Positions 43,814 through 52,519 of a stretch of DNA of 64,000 nt are shown here, piece by piece (position 1 is the first letter of the stretch; every line of letters starts with the position of its first letter). A program made the position numbers and the translations under genes. The notes beneath the pieces were generated by a model. That model was given only the letters and a program-made list of their open reading frames with translations. It did not search any database and was not told where the DNA came from. The stretch comes from Nitrobacter vulgaris (lineage in GTDB: Bacteria; Pseudomonadota; Alphaproteobacteria; Rhizobiales; Xanthobacteraceae), in contig NZ_JAVDPZ010000007.1 of the NCBI RefSeq assembly GCF_031453995.1, positions 62,001 through 126,000 of the forward strand. Direction: 5' to 3'.

Positions 43814-44087
43814 CAATGAGCTCCTGGACCGGCGCGCTGTCCGGACTTCAGAGAGGGTGCTGACGGGCGACGTCAGGCCCACGACCTGCATCGGAGAACT
43901 GTTCAGGACGCATCGACGCTGCAAAGCGGTGCGGTCCCGCTTTCAATCCGGTTTGCTTGCGATGCATCAATGAGATTTCCGCTCCAGGCCGGGTCCTCCG
44001 GCACTTCGGCTTCTCTAGATTTGCAAACTAGTTCAGACAGATAGGTCACATCACGGCGGATTGACTGCCCGGGGCAAAGTTTTATCT

Positions 44088-44117
44088 TTATTATGACTGA
44101 CTGGTCAGTCATAATAA
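44088..44117. promoter_or_regulatory. Perfect palindromic operator before the TetR gene
   Basis: Fourteen-base arms TTATTATGACTGAC and GTCAGTCATAATAA flank a two-base centre TG, a perfect 30-bp dyad ending 4 bp before the TetR start. Its position and size fit a TetR operator; the core TGACTGACTGGTCAGTCA repeats the TGACTGGTCAGTCA-type sites known for efflux regulators. Binding would block the promoter of the whole operon. Confidence 0.8.
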
Positions 44118-44121
44118 TCTG

Positions 44122-44844
44122 ATGAAAGCTGCAAAAACCAAACGACGAAACGCCGCCACTGCGAACTCCGCCAAAGGCCGATCTGCCACAAGCACAGTCG
44201 GTGCGACGACTTCCTCGCAGACGGGCAGGGCGGCTAACCCCCCGAACCGCGCAGCACGCGCAGCGCAGCGACGCGCGGCGATCATCGCGGCGGGACTCGA
44301 TGAATTCACCGCGCGTGGTTTTGCCGCAACCCGTCTGGACGACGTGGCAAAGCGGGCAGGCGTCGCCAAGGGTACCATCTATCTGCACTTCAAGGACAAG
44401 GAGGCGCTGTTCCAGGAGCTTGTGCGCACGGCGCTCGTGCCGCTGATCGGAAATCTGATGACCGTGCCTGCCGCTGGCGGATCGGTACGCGAGATCCTTG
44501 AACGCTTCGCTGAGACTTTTGTCCGCGACGTTGCCGAAACCAAGCGCGGCGATATTGTTCGCTTGATCATGGCGGAGGGCACGCGCTTTCCGTCGCTCGC
44601 CGACTTCTACTTTCGCGAAGTCGTTTCGCGTGGCCTCGCGGGCATGCGCAAGCTGATCGAATACGGCATCGAGCGCGGAGAAATCCGCAATGCGCGCCTT
44701 GCCGACTTCCCCCAGATCGTCATTGCGCCTGCCATGGTCGCCGTGATGTGGCAAGGCCTGTTCGGCCGGCATGCGCCGCTCGATGCTGTGGCAATGTTGA
44801 AGGTCCATCTCGATCTGATCTTTGGCGAACGGAGAGCTTCATGA
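44122..44844 (+). CDS. TetR/AcrR family regulator of an efflux operon
   Basis: 240 residues. The first 45 are Lys/Arg/Ala-rich and variable. The DNA-binding domain follows: AAIIAAGLDEFTARGFAATRLDDVAKRAGVAKGTIYLHFKDKEALFQELV, with the recognition helix AKGTIYLHF. The C-terminal ligand and dimerisation part (about 105-235) has DAVAMLKVHLDLIFG at its end. The ATG at 44122 lies 4 bp from a perfect palindrome with no Shine-Dalgarno sequence, so the mRNA may be leaderless. The stop overlaps the membrane-fusion gene as ATGA, making it the first gene of a four-gene operon that it most likely represses. Confidence 0.92.
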   Translation: MKAAKTKRRNAATANSAKGRSATSTVGATTSSQTGRAANPPNRAARAAQRRAAIIAAGLDEFTARGFAATRLDDVAKRAGVAKGTIYLHFKDKEALFQELVRTALVPLIGNLMTVPAAGGSVREILERFAETFVRDVAETKRGDIVRLIMAEGTRFPSLADFYFREVVSRGLAGMRKLIEYGIERGEIRNARLADFPQIVIAPAMVAVMWQGLFGRHAPLDAVAMLKVHLDLIFGERRAS

Positions 44845-45629
44845 CCGCGCTGCGTACAGTCGCGCGTGCCGGCACCGCGTTGGCGCTGGCGGTTCTCGTT
44901 GCCGGCTGCGGCCAGAAGCTGCCGCCCGGCTATCAGGGCTGGGTCGAGGCCGATATGATTTTTGTGAGTCCCGACGAGAGTGGTCGCGTCACCAAACTGA
45001 ATGTGCGCGAGGGCGACGCTGTCGAGGTCGGCGCGCAGCTCTATTCGGTCGACGATGACCTGCAACAGGCTGATCTCAATCAGAACAAAGCGACGCTGGC
45101 GAATGCGCAGCAGACTTACGATCGTGCGGCCTCGCTGAGGAAAACCGGGGCCGGTACGCAGGCGACGCTGGATTCCGCCGTCTCGGCGTTGCGTGTCGCC
45201 GAGGCGCGGGTCAACACCTCGCAGACGCGGCTGTCGCGGCGCAAGGGCTTTGCGCCGGTCGCAGGGACCATACAGCAAATCTATTTCCGCGAAGGCGAGA
45301 TGACGCCGGCGCAACGGCCGGTGCTGTCGATCATGCCGCCGGGTAACATGAAGGTCCGGTTTTTCGTGTCGGAGCCGGATTTACCGAAACTCAGGATCGG
45401 GCAGGATGTTCACATCACCTGTGACAACTGTGCGCCCGATCTGACGGCAAAGATCTATTTCATCGCCACTCAGGCCGAATACACACCGCCGGTGATTTAC
45501 AGTCTCGAGGAGCGCAATAAGCTGGTGTTCCTGGTTCAGGCGCGGCCCACCAGGCCGGACAGTCTCCGCGTCGGGCAGCCGGTCACCGTGCAGATCGACG
45601 CCGCGCCACCCGGAGGGGTAGCACCATGA
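44841..45629 (+). CDS. HlyD-family efflux adaptor lipoprotein
   Basis: 262 residues from the ATG at 44841, coupled to the TetR stop. A lipoprotein signal (MTALRTVARAGTALALAVLVAGCGQ) ends at lipobox VAGC, with Cys23 the lipidated residue. A barrel-sandwich segment (VSPDESGRVTKLNVREGDAVEVGAQLYSVDD), an alpha-hairpin (LQQADLNQNKATLANAQQTYDRAASLRKTGAGTQATLDSAV) and a beta-barrel part follow. It is the periplasmic bridge of an ABC-type efflux complex with the next two genes, similar to YbhG/EmrA-like adaptors. It overlaps the ATPase gene by 4 bp. Confidence 0.9.
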   Translation: MTALRTVARAGTALALAVLVAGCGQKLPPGYQGWVEADMIFVSPDESGRVTKLNVREGDAVEVGAQLYSVDDDLQQADLNQNKATLANAQQTYDRAASLRKTGAGTQATLDSAVSALRVAEARVNTSQTRLSRRKGFAPVAGTIQQIYFREGEMTPAQRPVLSIMPPGNMKVRFFVSEPDLPKLRIGQDVHITCDNCAPDLTAKIYFIATQAEYTPPVIYSLEERNKLVFLVQARPTRPDSLRVGQPVTVQIDAAPPGGVAP

Positions 45630-46570
45630 TCCAGGCAGCCGTGAAAGCGTCCGACATCGCGATCGAGGTTTCCGGCCTATCGAAATCGTTCAACGGCCGC
45701 GAGGTCGTGCACGACCTGTCCATGCAGGTAAAGCGCGGAATGATCTACGGCTTCCTCGGCCCCAACGGGTCGGGCAAGACCACCACCATCCGCATGCTCT
45801 GCGGACTGCTGACGCCCGATAGCGGCGAGGGTACCTGCCTCGGCTACGATATCCGCCGCGATGCCGACAAGATCAAGCGCCGGGTCGGCTACATGACCCA
45901 GCGTTTCAGCCTGTATCAGGATCTGTCGGTGCGCGAAAACCTGGAGTTCGTTGCACGGCTCTACGGCATTCGCGGTGCGCCCGGCGCGGCGCGGGCCATG
46001 ATCAAGCGGCTCGGTCTTAACGGCCGCGAGGAGCAGCTTGCGGGTGAATTGTCCGGTGGCTGGAAGCAGCGCCTCGCGCTTGGCGCCTGTACGCTGCCGA
46101 ACCCGCAACTTCTATTGCTCGATGAGCCGACCGCCGGTGTCGATCCGAAGGCGCGGCGTGAGTTCTGGAATGAGATTCACGCGTTGGCTGCGGACGGTCT
46201 GACGGTACTGGTCTCCACCCACTACATGGACGAGGCCGAACGCTGTCACGAGATCGCCTATATCGCCTACGGTCATCTGCTTGCGCATGGCACCGTAGAT
46301 GATGTGATCGCGAAATCGGCGCTCACCACCTACACAGTCACGGGCGGCGACCTCAATGGGCTGTCGGCCGAGCTCGCAGGCAAGCCGGGCATCGACATGG
46401 CCGCGCCGTTCGGTACCAGTTTACATGTCTCCGGCCGCGACAAGGCCGCCCTCGAACAGACGATCGCGGCCTATCGCAGTCGTGGCGATCTGCATTGGCA
46501 GCAGAGCGAGCCATCACTGGAGGACGTGTTCATCGAACTGATGAGTCGTTCGAAGGATAATTTCCAATGA
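45626..46570 (+). CDS. ABC-2 type efflux ATPase
   Basis: 314 residues of the DrrA/YbhF type. Walker A FLGPNGSGKTTT, Q-loop MTQRFSLYQDLSVREN, signature LSGGWKQRLALGAC, Walker B LLLLDEPTAGVDP and switch His in VSTHYMDEAERC are all present. The last 90 residues form a DrrA-like C-terminal region (TYTVTGGDLNGLSAELA), ending in SLEDVFIELM. It pairs with the following ABC-2 permease; genes overlap by 4 bp. The substrate is unknown, probably a drug or lipid. Confidence 0.93.
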   Translation: MIQAAVKASDIAIEVSGLSKSFNGREVVHDLSMQVKRGMIYGFLGPNGSGKTTTIRMLCGLLTPDSGEGTCLGYDIRRDADKIKRRVGYMTQRFSLYQDLSVRENLEFVARLYGIRGAPGAARAMIKRLGLNGREEQLAGELSGGWKQRLALGACTLPNPQLLLLDEPTAGVDPKARREFWNEIHALAADGLTVLVSTHYMDEAERCHEIAYIAYGHLLAHGTVDDVIAKSALTTYTVTGGDLNGLSAELAGKPGIDMAAPFGTSLHVSGRDKAALEQTIAAYRSRGDLHWQQSEPSLEDVFIELMSRSKDNFQ

Positions 46571-47724
46571 GTGCCGCGAATGACCATTCCGCCGAAAGGG
46601 AAATGCCGTTCGGCTTCTGGCGGCGCAGCTACGCCATGCTGGTGAAAGAGTTTATCCAGCTTCGGCGCGACCGGGTATCGTTCGCGATGATCGTGATGAT
46701 TCCGGTGATGCAGCTCATGCTGTTCGGCTATGCGATCAACACCACGCCGCGCCATCTTCCGACCGCGGTTCTGCTGCAGGAAGACAGCGACCTCGCGCGC
46801 TCGATTCTGAAGGCATTGGAAAATACGTCCTATTTCCGTTTCACGCAGGAGGTGCATGACGTCGATACCTTCGACAATCTCCTGAAATCCGGCACGGTGC
46901 TGTTCGGTGTCGAGATTCCGCGTGGCTTCGAGCGCGGGGTGCGGCGTGGTGATCGTCCGGCGCTGCTGGTTGCCGCTGATGCCACCGATCCCGTCGCCGC
47001 AGGTTCTGCGTTGAGCGCACTCGGCCCGGTCGTGCAGACCGCGCTCGCGCATGATCTGCATATTGGCGATCCACCCGATCCGCCATTCGAAATCCGGGCG
47101 CATGCGCGGTACAATCCGGCGGCGTCGTCGCGGCTGAACATTGTGCCCGGGCTCGTCGGCACCATTCTCACCATGACCATGCTGATTTTCACGGCCTTGT
47201 CGGTCACGCGCGAGATCGAACGGGGTACCATGGAGAGCCTGCTGTCGATGCCGATCACGCCGGTCGAGGTGATGATCGGCAAGATCTTGCCTTACGTGCT
47301 GGTCGGATTTATTCAAGCAACCCTGATCATCGGCATCGGCGTGCTGCTGTTCGGCGTCCCCGTCTATGGTAGCCTGACGTTGTTGGCGTTGCTCTCGACT
47401 TTGTTCATCACAACCAATCTCGCCGTCGGATACACATTCTCGACCATCGTGCAGAATCAGCTCCAGGCCATGCAGATGTCGATGATGTTCTTCCTGCCAA
47501 GCATCCTGTTGTCCGGTTTCATGTTTCCCTTCGCCGGTATGCCCGTGTGGGCGCAGCGTGTCGGGGAGTGCCTGCCACTGACGCACTATGTCAGGATTGT
47601 CCGCGCCATCATGCTGAAGGGCGCGACCATGCAAAACCTGAAGTACGACACGCTCGCGTTGCTGGCGCTGATGCTGGTGGCCATGGCGATCGCGGTGACA
47701 CGATTCCGCCGCACGCTGGATTAG
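46567..47724 (+). CDS. ABC-2 type efflux permease
   Basis: 385 residues with one N-terminal helix, a large periplasmic domain (about residues 60-180), and five further helices. The first half carries MLVKEFIQLRRDRVSFAMIVMIPVMQLMLFGYAINTTPRHLPT, the ABC-2 (YbhR/YbhS) entry block, and the later part EIERGTMESLLSMPITPVEVMIGKILPYVLVGF, the conserved coupling region. It completes TetR-HlyD-ATPase-permease as a self-regulated efflux operon. Confidence 0.92.
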   Translation: MSAANDHSAEREMPFGFWRRSYAMLVKEFIQLRRDRVSFAMIVMIPVMQLMLFGYAINTTPRHLPTAVLLQEDSDLARSILKALENTSYFRFTQEVHDVDTFDNLLKSGTVLFGVEIPRGFERGVRRGDRPALLVAADATDPVAAGSALSALGPVVQTALAHDLHIGDPPDPPFEIRAHARYNPAASSRLNIVPGLVGTILTMTMLIFTALSVTREIERGTMESLLSMPITPVEVMIGKILPYVLVGFIQATLIIGIGVLLFGVPVYGSLTLLALLSTLFITTNLAVGYTFSTIVQNQLQAMQMSMMFFLPSILLSGFMFPFAGMPVWAQRVGECLPLTHYVRIVRAIMLKGATMQNLKYDTLALLALMLVAMAIAVTRFRRTLD

Positions 47725-47742
47725 CCGAGGCTAATGGAAACA

Positions 47743-48468
47743 TCACTTTCGAAGCAAAGCGCTGACGCGCCCGTAGATGCCACTGCGGTCGAAACTGTCT
47801 TCCACCAAGCCGGCGCCGACCGACCATTCCAGCATCCCCGTCTTGAAGCCCGTGAGGTGCGTGCCGATCCGGTATTGGGTGCTGAACCGATCGGTGGATA
47901 CGGAGACTTCGGGTCCGATCCAGAACCGGTCGAACAAACGCCAGCCGGCCGCGGCGCGGGCGCTATACACCGAGTAGATGGTGGTGATCGCGCCGGAAGC
48001 AGCCACCATCATCGCTGGCGTGGGCTCCCACCATAGCTCGCTCGCTAACTGGCCGCCGAAGCGGCTTCCGCTCAGCTTGCCGGTTTGAACGTCGGGTTTG
48101 ACCCCACGAATTTCCAGGGTTGGACCGGCAAACACCCTGATCTCGAGGTCACCGCGCTTGGTCCGCCAGCCGGGCAGAGCCGAGGCGCGGAAGATGTTGG
48201 TGGTGAAGCGCTGCGTCGCAGTGTCGTACCGTTCGAGATTGTCGGACATAAACAAACGAACCAGAAAACCATCGTTGTTCAAGTCACCTTTCGGCGCCAG
48301 CAGCATTCCGTTGTAGCCGGCCAGTCCGTTGCTCCAGAGATCAATGCCGCTGAAAAACAGGAATCGTTCGGGTCTGGAGCCACCGCTGAGATTATCGGTC
48401 AGCGGCGGGGTTACCGCAGGCTGGGCCATTGACCGACCAACGGCCGCCCACACCAATAAGGCGGCCAT
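47743..48468 (-). CDS. bcsS: Cellulose biosynthesis protein BcsS-like
   Basis: About 241 residues from the ATG at 48468, which opens directly on a signal peptide (MAALLVWAAVGRSMAQPA); a start at 48534 would bury it. The mature part has a beta-rich outer-membrane-like pattern with FFSGIDLWSNGLAGYNGMLLAPKGDLNNDGFLVRLFMSDNL and a final strand SGIYGRVSALLRK, matching the BcsS (CBP_BcsS) family of alpha-proteobacterial cellulose clusters. No bcsA, B or C gene is next to it. Ends face the efflux operon convergently. The role in cellulose export is inferred from the family only. Confidence 0.75.
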   Translation of the reverse strand: MAALLVWAAVGRSMAQPAVTPPLTDNLSGGSRPERFLFFSGIDLWSNGLAGYNGMLLAPKGDLNNDGFLVRLFMSDNLERYDTATQRFTTNIFRASALPGWRTKRGDLEIRVFAGPTLEIRGVKPDVQTGKLSGSRFGGQLASELWWEPTPAMMVAASGAITTIYSVYSARAAAGWRLFDRFWIGPEVSVSTDRFSTQYRIGTHLTGFKTGMLEWSVGAGLVEDSFDRSGIYGRVSALLRK

Positions 48469-48616
48469 GCCAAATGCGCGCACGTTCCCCAACGTACCCG
48501 AGCCCCCACAAGCCCCAAACGCCCATACGTACAACTACTGATAGCAGGCGGGCAGGCAGTCGCGTAGGGAACAATATGGAAACACCCTCAAGGTTTTTTT
48601 AACCAACCGTTCTTCG

Positions 48617-49420
48617 TCACCTCAACCGTGCGATCAATTCCATCGCGCCCGCAGGTGCGCGGACCTTCCCTTCGTGGATCACGTAGGCGAACACGTCGCG
48701 CGCCACTTTCTTCGGCTGGGCCTCGCCCACGCGCGGCAGATCGTCGGGTTCGCCCCCTGTGGCCCAGCATTGAAAGCGCTTCGCCCAGGCATCGAGCTGC
48801 TTCGGAGGATAGCAAGTCTTGATCTCGTCGCTGCCTCTTTGCAGGCGCGCATAGACGAAATCCGCGACGGTATCGGCGATCGCCGGATACTTGCCGTGTT
48901 CGGCGAATACGACCGGCACTTGGAACTGCCGAAGGAGCGAAATGAAGGCCGGTGTGCAGAAGCTGTCGTGGCGAACTTCGACCACATGCCGCAGCGCACG
49001 TCCGTCCAGCTTCTTCGGCAAGACTTCGAGAAACTTGCCGAAATCGGACTCGTCGAAAGTCTTGGTCGGCGCAAACTGCCACAGCACCGGTCCGAGCCGG
49101 TCCCCCAGTTCCAGCACGCCCGAATCATAGAAACGTTTTACCGAATCGCCGGCTTCGGCCAGCACCCGGCGATTGGTGGTGAAACGCGGACCCTTCAGAG
49201 AGAATATAAAACCATCCGGCACCTCCCGCGCCCATTTGCGAAAGCTTTCGGGCTTCTGCGATCCGTAATAGGTGCCGTTGATCTCGATCGAGGTGAGCCT
49301 GGAGGCGGCGTATGTCAGCTCCTTCGCTTGCGCCAGCTTGTCCGGGTAGAAAGCGCCTCGCCAAGGGGCGAAAGTCCAGCCGCCGATTCCGACGTAGATA
49401 TTGCCTGCTTTGCCCATCAT
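48617..49420 (-). CDS. DUF72 family protein
   Basis: 267 residues (start at 49420 or the adjacent Met at 49417). The DUF72 TIM-barrel-like fold is recognised from VGIGGWTFAPWRGAFYPDKLAQAKELTYAASRLTSIEINGTYYGSQKPESFRKWA and from the conserved FSLKGPRFTTN, LGPVLWQFAPT and VVEVRHDSFCTPAF. Function is unknown for the family, which is structurally related to endonuclease IV-type barrels. It stands alone. Confidence 0.92.
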   Translation of the reverse strand: MMGKAGNIYVGIGGWTFAPWRGAFYPDKLAQAKELTYAASRLTSIEINGTYYGSQKPESFRKWAREVPDGFIFSLKGPRFTTNRRVLAEAGDSVKRFYDSGVLELGDRLGPVLWQFAPTKTFDESDFGKFLEVLPKKLDGRALRHVVEVRHDSFCTPAFISLLRQFQVPVVFAEHGKYPAIADTVADFVYARLQRGSDEIKTCYPPKQLDAWAKRFQCWATGGEPDDLPRVGEAQPKKVARDVFAYVIHEGKVRAPAGAMELIARLR

Positions 49421-49692
49421 ATGGGACCTGCCTCTTGCGGATGTTCCGACCGTACCTACCTTAATGACAACGGCGATGTTGAAGCCCGCTCCGTCGCCGG
49501 AACGACCACGGGATAACTGGGTTGCGCCGGATGTACGCGCGCTCCGTTGTTCGTGGTCGTTGACTTCGGTCTGTTTCCATACATTTCCGGCTTTTAGCAG
49601 GATTCCCGGCTCGCGCCTGTTAGGGCTTCACGCCGGCTACCTTGATGCGCTCATCTTGGCATCGGCGGTCGCCACAGATATATGCTGGCGCC

Positions 49693-50823
49693 ATGAATGA
49701 AGCCATGAGACCAGAGCCGGTCGAGCTATCAACCGGAATGCCGCGTCAGCTTTCGGTTGTCGTGCCCACCTTCAACGAGCGCGACAACGTGGTTGCGCTG
49801 TACGGAAAACTGTCCGCTGCGCTGAAGGGAATTGCGTGGGAGGTCATCTATGTCGATGACAATTCCCCGGACGGAACTTCGGACGTGGTGCGCGAGCTGG
49901 CTGCGGCGGATCCGCGTGTTCGCTGTATCCGGCGCATCGGCCGGCGCGGGTTGTCCGGCGCATGCATCGAGGGCATTCTGGCATCGAGCGCGCCGTGCGC
50001 CGCGGTGATGGATGCCGACCTTCAGCACGATGAAACCCGGCTGCCGGAAATGCTCGCGCTTCTGGAAAGCAACGTCGTCGACCTCGTCGTCGGCAGCCGC
50101 TACATCGAAGGCGGCAGTGCCGACAGCTTCGACAAGCAGCGCGCAGGCTTCAGCATGCTGGCAACCTCGGTCGCGAAGAAGTTGCTGCGCATCGAAATCG
50201 CCGATCCCATGAGCGGCTTTTTCATGATCCGCCGCGACCGCTTCGAACAGCTTGCGCCTGAGCTTTCAACCCAGGGCTTCAAGATCCTGCTTGATGTGAT
50301 CGCAACTGCGCGCGGCGCATTGCGTGTCAGAGAGATTCCCTACACCTTCGGCTCGCGGTTGCACGGCGAGAGCAAGCTGGATTCGATGGTCGCGCTCGAC
50401 TTTCTGGGCCTCGTACTGGCGAAGCTGACGCATGACGCGGTATCGCTGCGGTTTCTGCTGTTCGCGCTGGTGGGATCGGTCGGTGTCGTCGTCCATTTCG
50501 CTGGTCTGTTTGTCGCGCTCGAAGTGTTGGGATGGCCGTTTCCGCACTCCCAGGCCTTCGGCGCGATCCTGGCGATGACCAGCAATTTCCTGTTCAACAA
50601 TTTCCTGACCTATCGCGACCTGCGCCTGAAAGGGCTCGGGATCTTGCGCGGCCTCCTCGTTTTCTATCTCGTGTGCAGCGTCGGCCTGCTCGCCAATGTC
50701 GGCGTTGCATTTTCGGTCTACGATCAGAAGCCGATCTGGTGGCTGGCAGGCGCGGCCGGCGCGCTGATGGGCGTGGTCTGGAATTACGCGGTATCCAGCC
50801 TATTCGTCTGGCGCAAGCGATAG
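49693..50823 (+). CDS. Dolichol-phosphate mannosyltransferase-like GT2 with GtrA domain
   Basis: 376 residues from the ATG at 49693. Residues 1-240 are a GT2 domain: SVVVPTFNERDNVVALYGKL, VIYVDDNSPDGTSDVV and the metal-binding DADLQHDETRLPEML, then the DPM1-like SRYIEGGSADSFDKQR. The last 125 residues are a GtrA-type four-helix membrane domain (FLLFALVGSVGVVVHFAGLFVALEVL, then SNFLFNNFLTYRD). It makes polyprenyl-phosphate sugars and presumably flips them for the next gene, a GT39-type membrane transferase starting 7 bp after its stop. Confidence 0.9.
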   Translation: MNEAMRPEPVELSTGMPRQLSVVVPTFNERDNVVALYGKLSAALKGIAWEVIYVDDNSPDGTSDVVRELAAADPRVRCIRRIGRRGLSGACIEGILASSAPCAAVMDADLQHDETRLPEMLALLESNVVDLVVGSRYIEGGSADSFDKQRAGFSMLATSVAKKLLRIEIADPMSGFFMIRRDRFEQLAPELSTQGFKILLDVIATARGALRVREIPYTFGSRLHGESKLDSMVALDFLGLVLAKLTHDAVSLRFLLFALVGSVGVVVHFAGLFVALEVLGWPFPHSQAFGAILAMTSNFLFNNFLTYRDLRLKGLGILRGLLVFYLVCSVGLLANVGVAFSVYDQKPIWWLAGAAGALMGVVWNYAVSSLFVWRKR

Positions 50824-50830
50824 CAGGGCG

Positions 50831-52327
50831 ATGCATCCGGCCGAGACGCGGTCCGTCCGCGCCGTTGTTCTCACAGTCCTTGCGCTGGTGGCGTTGCGGC
50901 TCGTCTGCGCGGCGCTGACGCCGCTGACATTCGACGAAGCCTATTATTGGACGTGGTCGAAGCATCTGGCCGGAGGCTACTACGATCATCCGCCGATGGT
51001 GGCGGTCGTGATCCGCCTCGGCACCATGATCGCTGGCGATACCGAATTCGGCGTCCGGCTGGTGTCGGTCCTGTTGGCGCTGCCGATGAGCTTTGCGGTC
51101 TACCGCACAACGGTGCTGCTGTTCGACAGTGCGCGCGCGGCGGCGTCGGCAGTCGTTTTTCTCAACCTCATGTTGATGGTTGCTGCGGGAACCGTGATCG
51201 TGACTCCGGACGCGCCGCTGATGGTGGCATCGAGTTTCGTGCTGCTGTGTCTCGCGAAGCTGTTAGTGACCGGGCGCGGGGCCTGGTGGCTCGGGGTGGG
51301 GGCAGCCGTCGGCGCGGCCCTGCTGTCGAAATACACCGCGCTGGTCTTCGGTCCGGTGATTCTGATCTGGCTGTTGGCCGTGCCGGAGCTGCGGCGCTGG
51401 CTGCGGACGCCGTGGCCTTATCTCGGGGGTCTGGTGGCGCTGGCGATCTTTTCGCCTGTCCTGATCTGGAACGCCGAACACCATTGGGTGTCGTTCGCCA
51501 AGCAGTTCGGCCGCGCGCGTGTCGACCAATTGACCCTTCGCTATATCATTGAGTTGATCCCGACGCAGATCGCCTTCGCGACGCCGCCGGTGTTCGGTCT
51601 CGCCGCGATGGGGCTGTTTGCATTGGCGAAACGCGGCGAGGGCACGCTGGCGGCGCGAGTGCTGATCAATGCGATGGTGTGGACGCTGACGGTCTATTTT
51701 GTCTGGCATTCGTTGCATGGTCGCGTCGAGGCCAACTGGTTCGGACCGATCTATCCGGCGCTGGCGATCGCGGCGGCGGTGGCTTCCGATGTCGTGCGCT
51801 GGCAGTCGCGTGGTAGGCGCTTCGCAGATGCCTGCCGGCGCTGGGCGCTGCCGGTGGGTGTTGGGATGTTTGTGGCGCTGGTGGTGCAGGTGAACACTGG
51901 CGTTCTCTCGGGCTATCGGCGCGATGCTTCGGTGCGTAGCGTTGGCGTTGGTTTTCCAGAGCTTGCCGCGGAGATTGAGGCGATGCGCGCGAAAAGCGGC
52001 GCGCGCTGCGTGCTCGCTCAGGGTTATGGCGTAACGAGCTGGCTTCGTTTTTATCTGCCGAAGGGCACTTGCGTGGCGCAGCATTTCGAGCGCATCCGCT
52101 GGATCAACGCTCCGCTGCCAAATGCGGACCAACTCACTGGCAGGCTGCTTTATGTCGATGACGGATCGGCCAACTGGCCGCGCGTCGCGCAGTCTTTCAA
52201 TCACGTCGAGAAGGTCGCGACCCTCGAACGCAAACGCGGGCCGCTGACGATCGAAACCTTCCAGATCGACGTGGTAGCGGAGCCCAAGGGCGATGTGCTC
52301 GCGCCACTGCCGCCGGAATTGAAGTAG
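50831..52327 (+). CDS. GT39/ArnT-like polytopic membrane glycosyltransferase
   Basis: 498 residues with about eleven helices. The periplasmic first loop LTPLTFDEAYYWTWSKHLAGGYYDHPPMVAVVIRLG contains the DE and HPP motifs of ArnT/PMT-type GT-C enzymes that use polyprenyl-phosphate sugars. GAAVGAALLSKYTALVFGP is a conserved later helix. A soluble C-terminal domain of about 130 residues follows. It starts 7 bp after the DPM-like gene and is probably its acceptor-side partner, glycosylating lipid or protein at the envelope. Confidence 0.88.
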   Translation: MHPAETRSVRAVVLTVLALVALRLVCAALTPLTFDEAYYWTWSKHLAGGYYDHPPMVAVVIRLGTMIAGDTEFGVRLVSVLLALPMSFAVYRTTVLLFDSARAAASAVVFLNLMLMVAAGTVIVTPDAPLMVASSFVLLCLAKLLVTGRGAWWLGVGAAVGAALLSKYTALVFGPVILIWLLAVPELRRWLRTPWPYLGGLVALAIFSPVLIWNAEHHWVSFAKQFGRARVDQLTLRYIIELIPTQIAFATPPVFGLAAMGLFALAKRGEGTLAARVLINAMVWTLTVYFVWHSLHGRVEANWFGPIYPALAIAAAVASDVVRWQSRGRRFADACRRWALPVGVGMFVALVVQVNTGVLSGYRRDASVRSVGVGFPELAAEIEAMRAKSGARCVLAQGYGVTSWLRFYLPKGTCVAQHFERIRWINAPLPNADQLTGRLLYVDDGSANWPRVAQSFNHVEKVATLERKRGPLTIETFQIDVVAEPKGDVLAPLPPELK

Positions 52328-52412
52328 CTGAATTCAGTTACAGGTGGCCGGGCGGCTGCCTCGATCTGAAAGATCGAGAGGATATGCAACCAACAAACCT
52401 GTTGGCAGCGTC

Positions 52413-52437
52413 GGAACCCGGTTGTGTGCCAGCCGTT
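52413..52437 (+). promoter_or_regulatory. EcfG-type general stress promoter
   Basis: GGAAC at 52413-52417, a 16-base spacer and CGTT at 52434-52437 match the alphaproteobacterial EcfG consensus GGAAC-N16/17-CGTT exactly. It is 83 bp upstream of the DUF4142 start. Confidence 0.75.
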
Positions 52438-52519
52438 GTCGCTTAACGAGCGCTCCGGAACCGCGATTGTCCTGCGGCCGAGCGGGGGCTGTTCCACACA
52501 ACCAAAAAGGATTCGCGAC

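Noticed and set aside
43903..44808. A 301-codon minus-strand frame opposite the TetR gene
   Set aside because: It covers the palindromic operator and the TetR gene, whose helix-turn-helix is unmistakable.
49499..49523. GGAAC-N16-GGTT upstream of the GT2-GtrA gene
   Set aside because: The -10 half is one base off CGTT and the distance to the start is about 170 bp; too weak to call an EcfG promoter.
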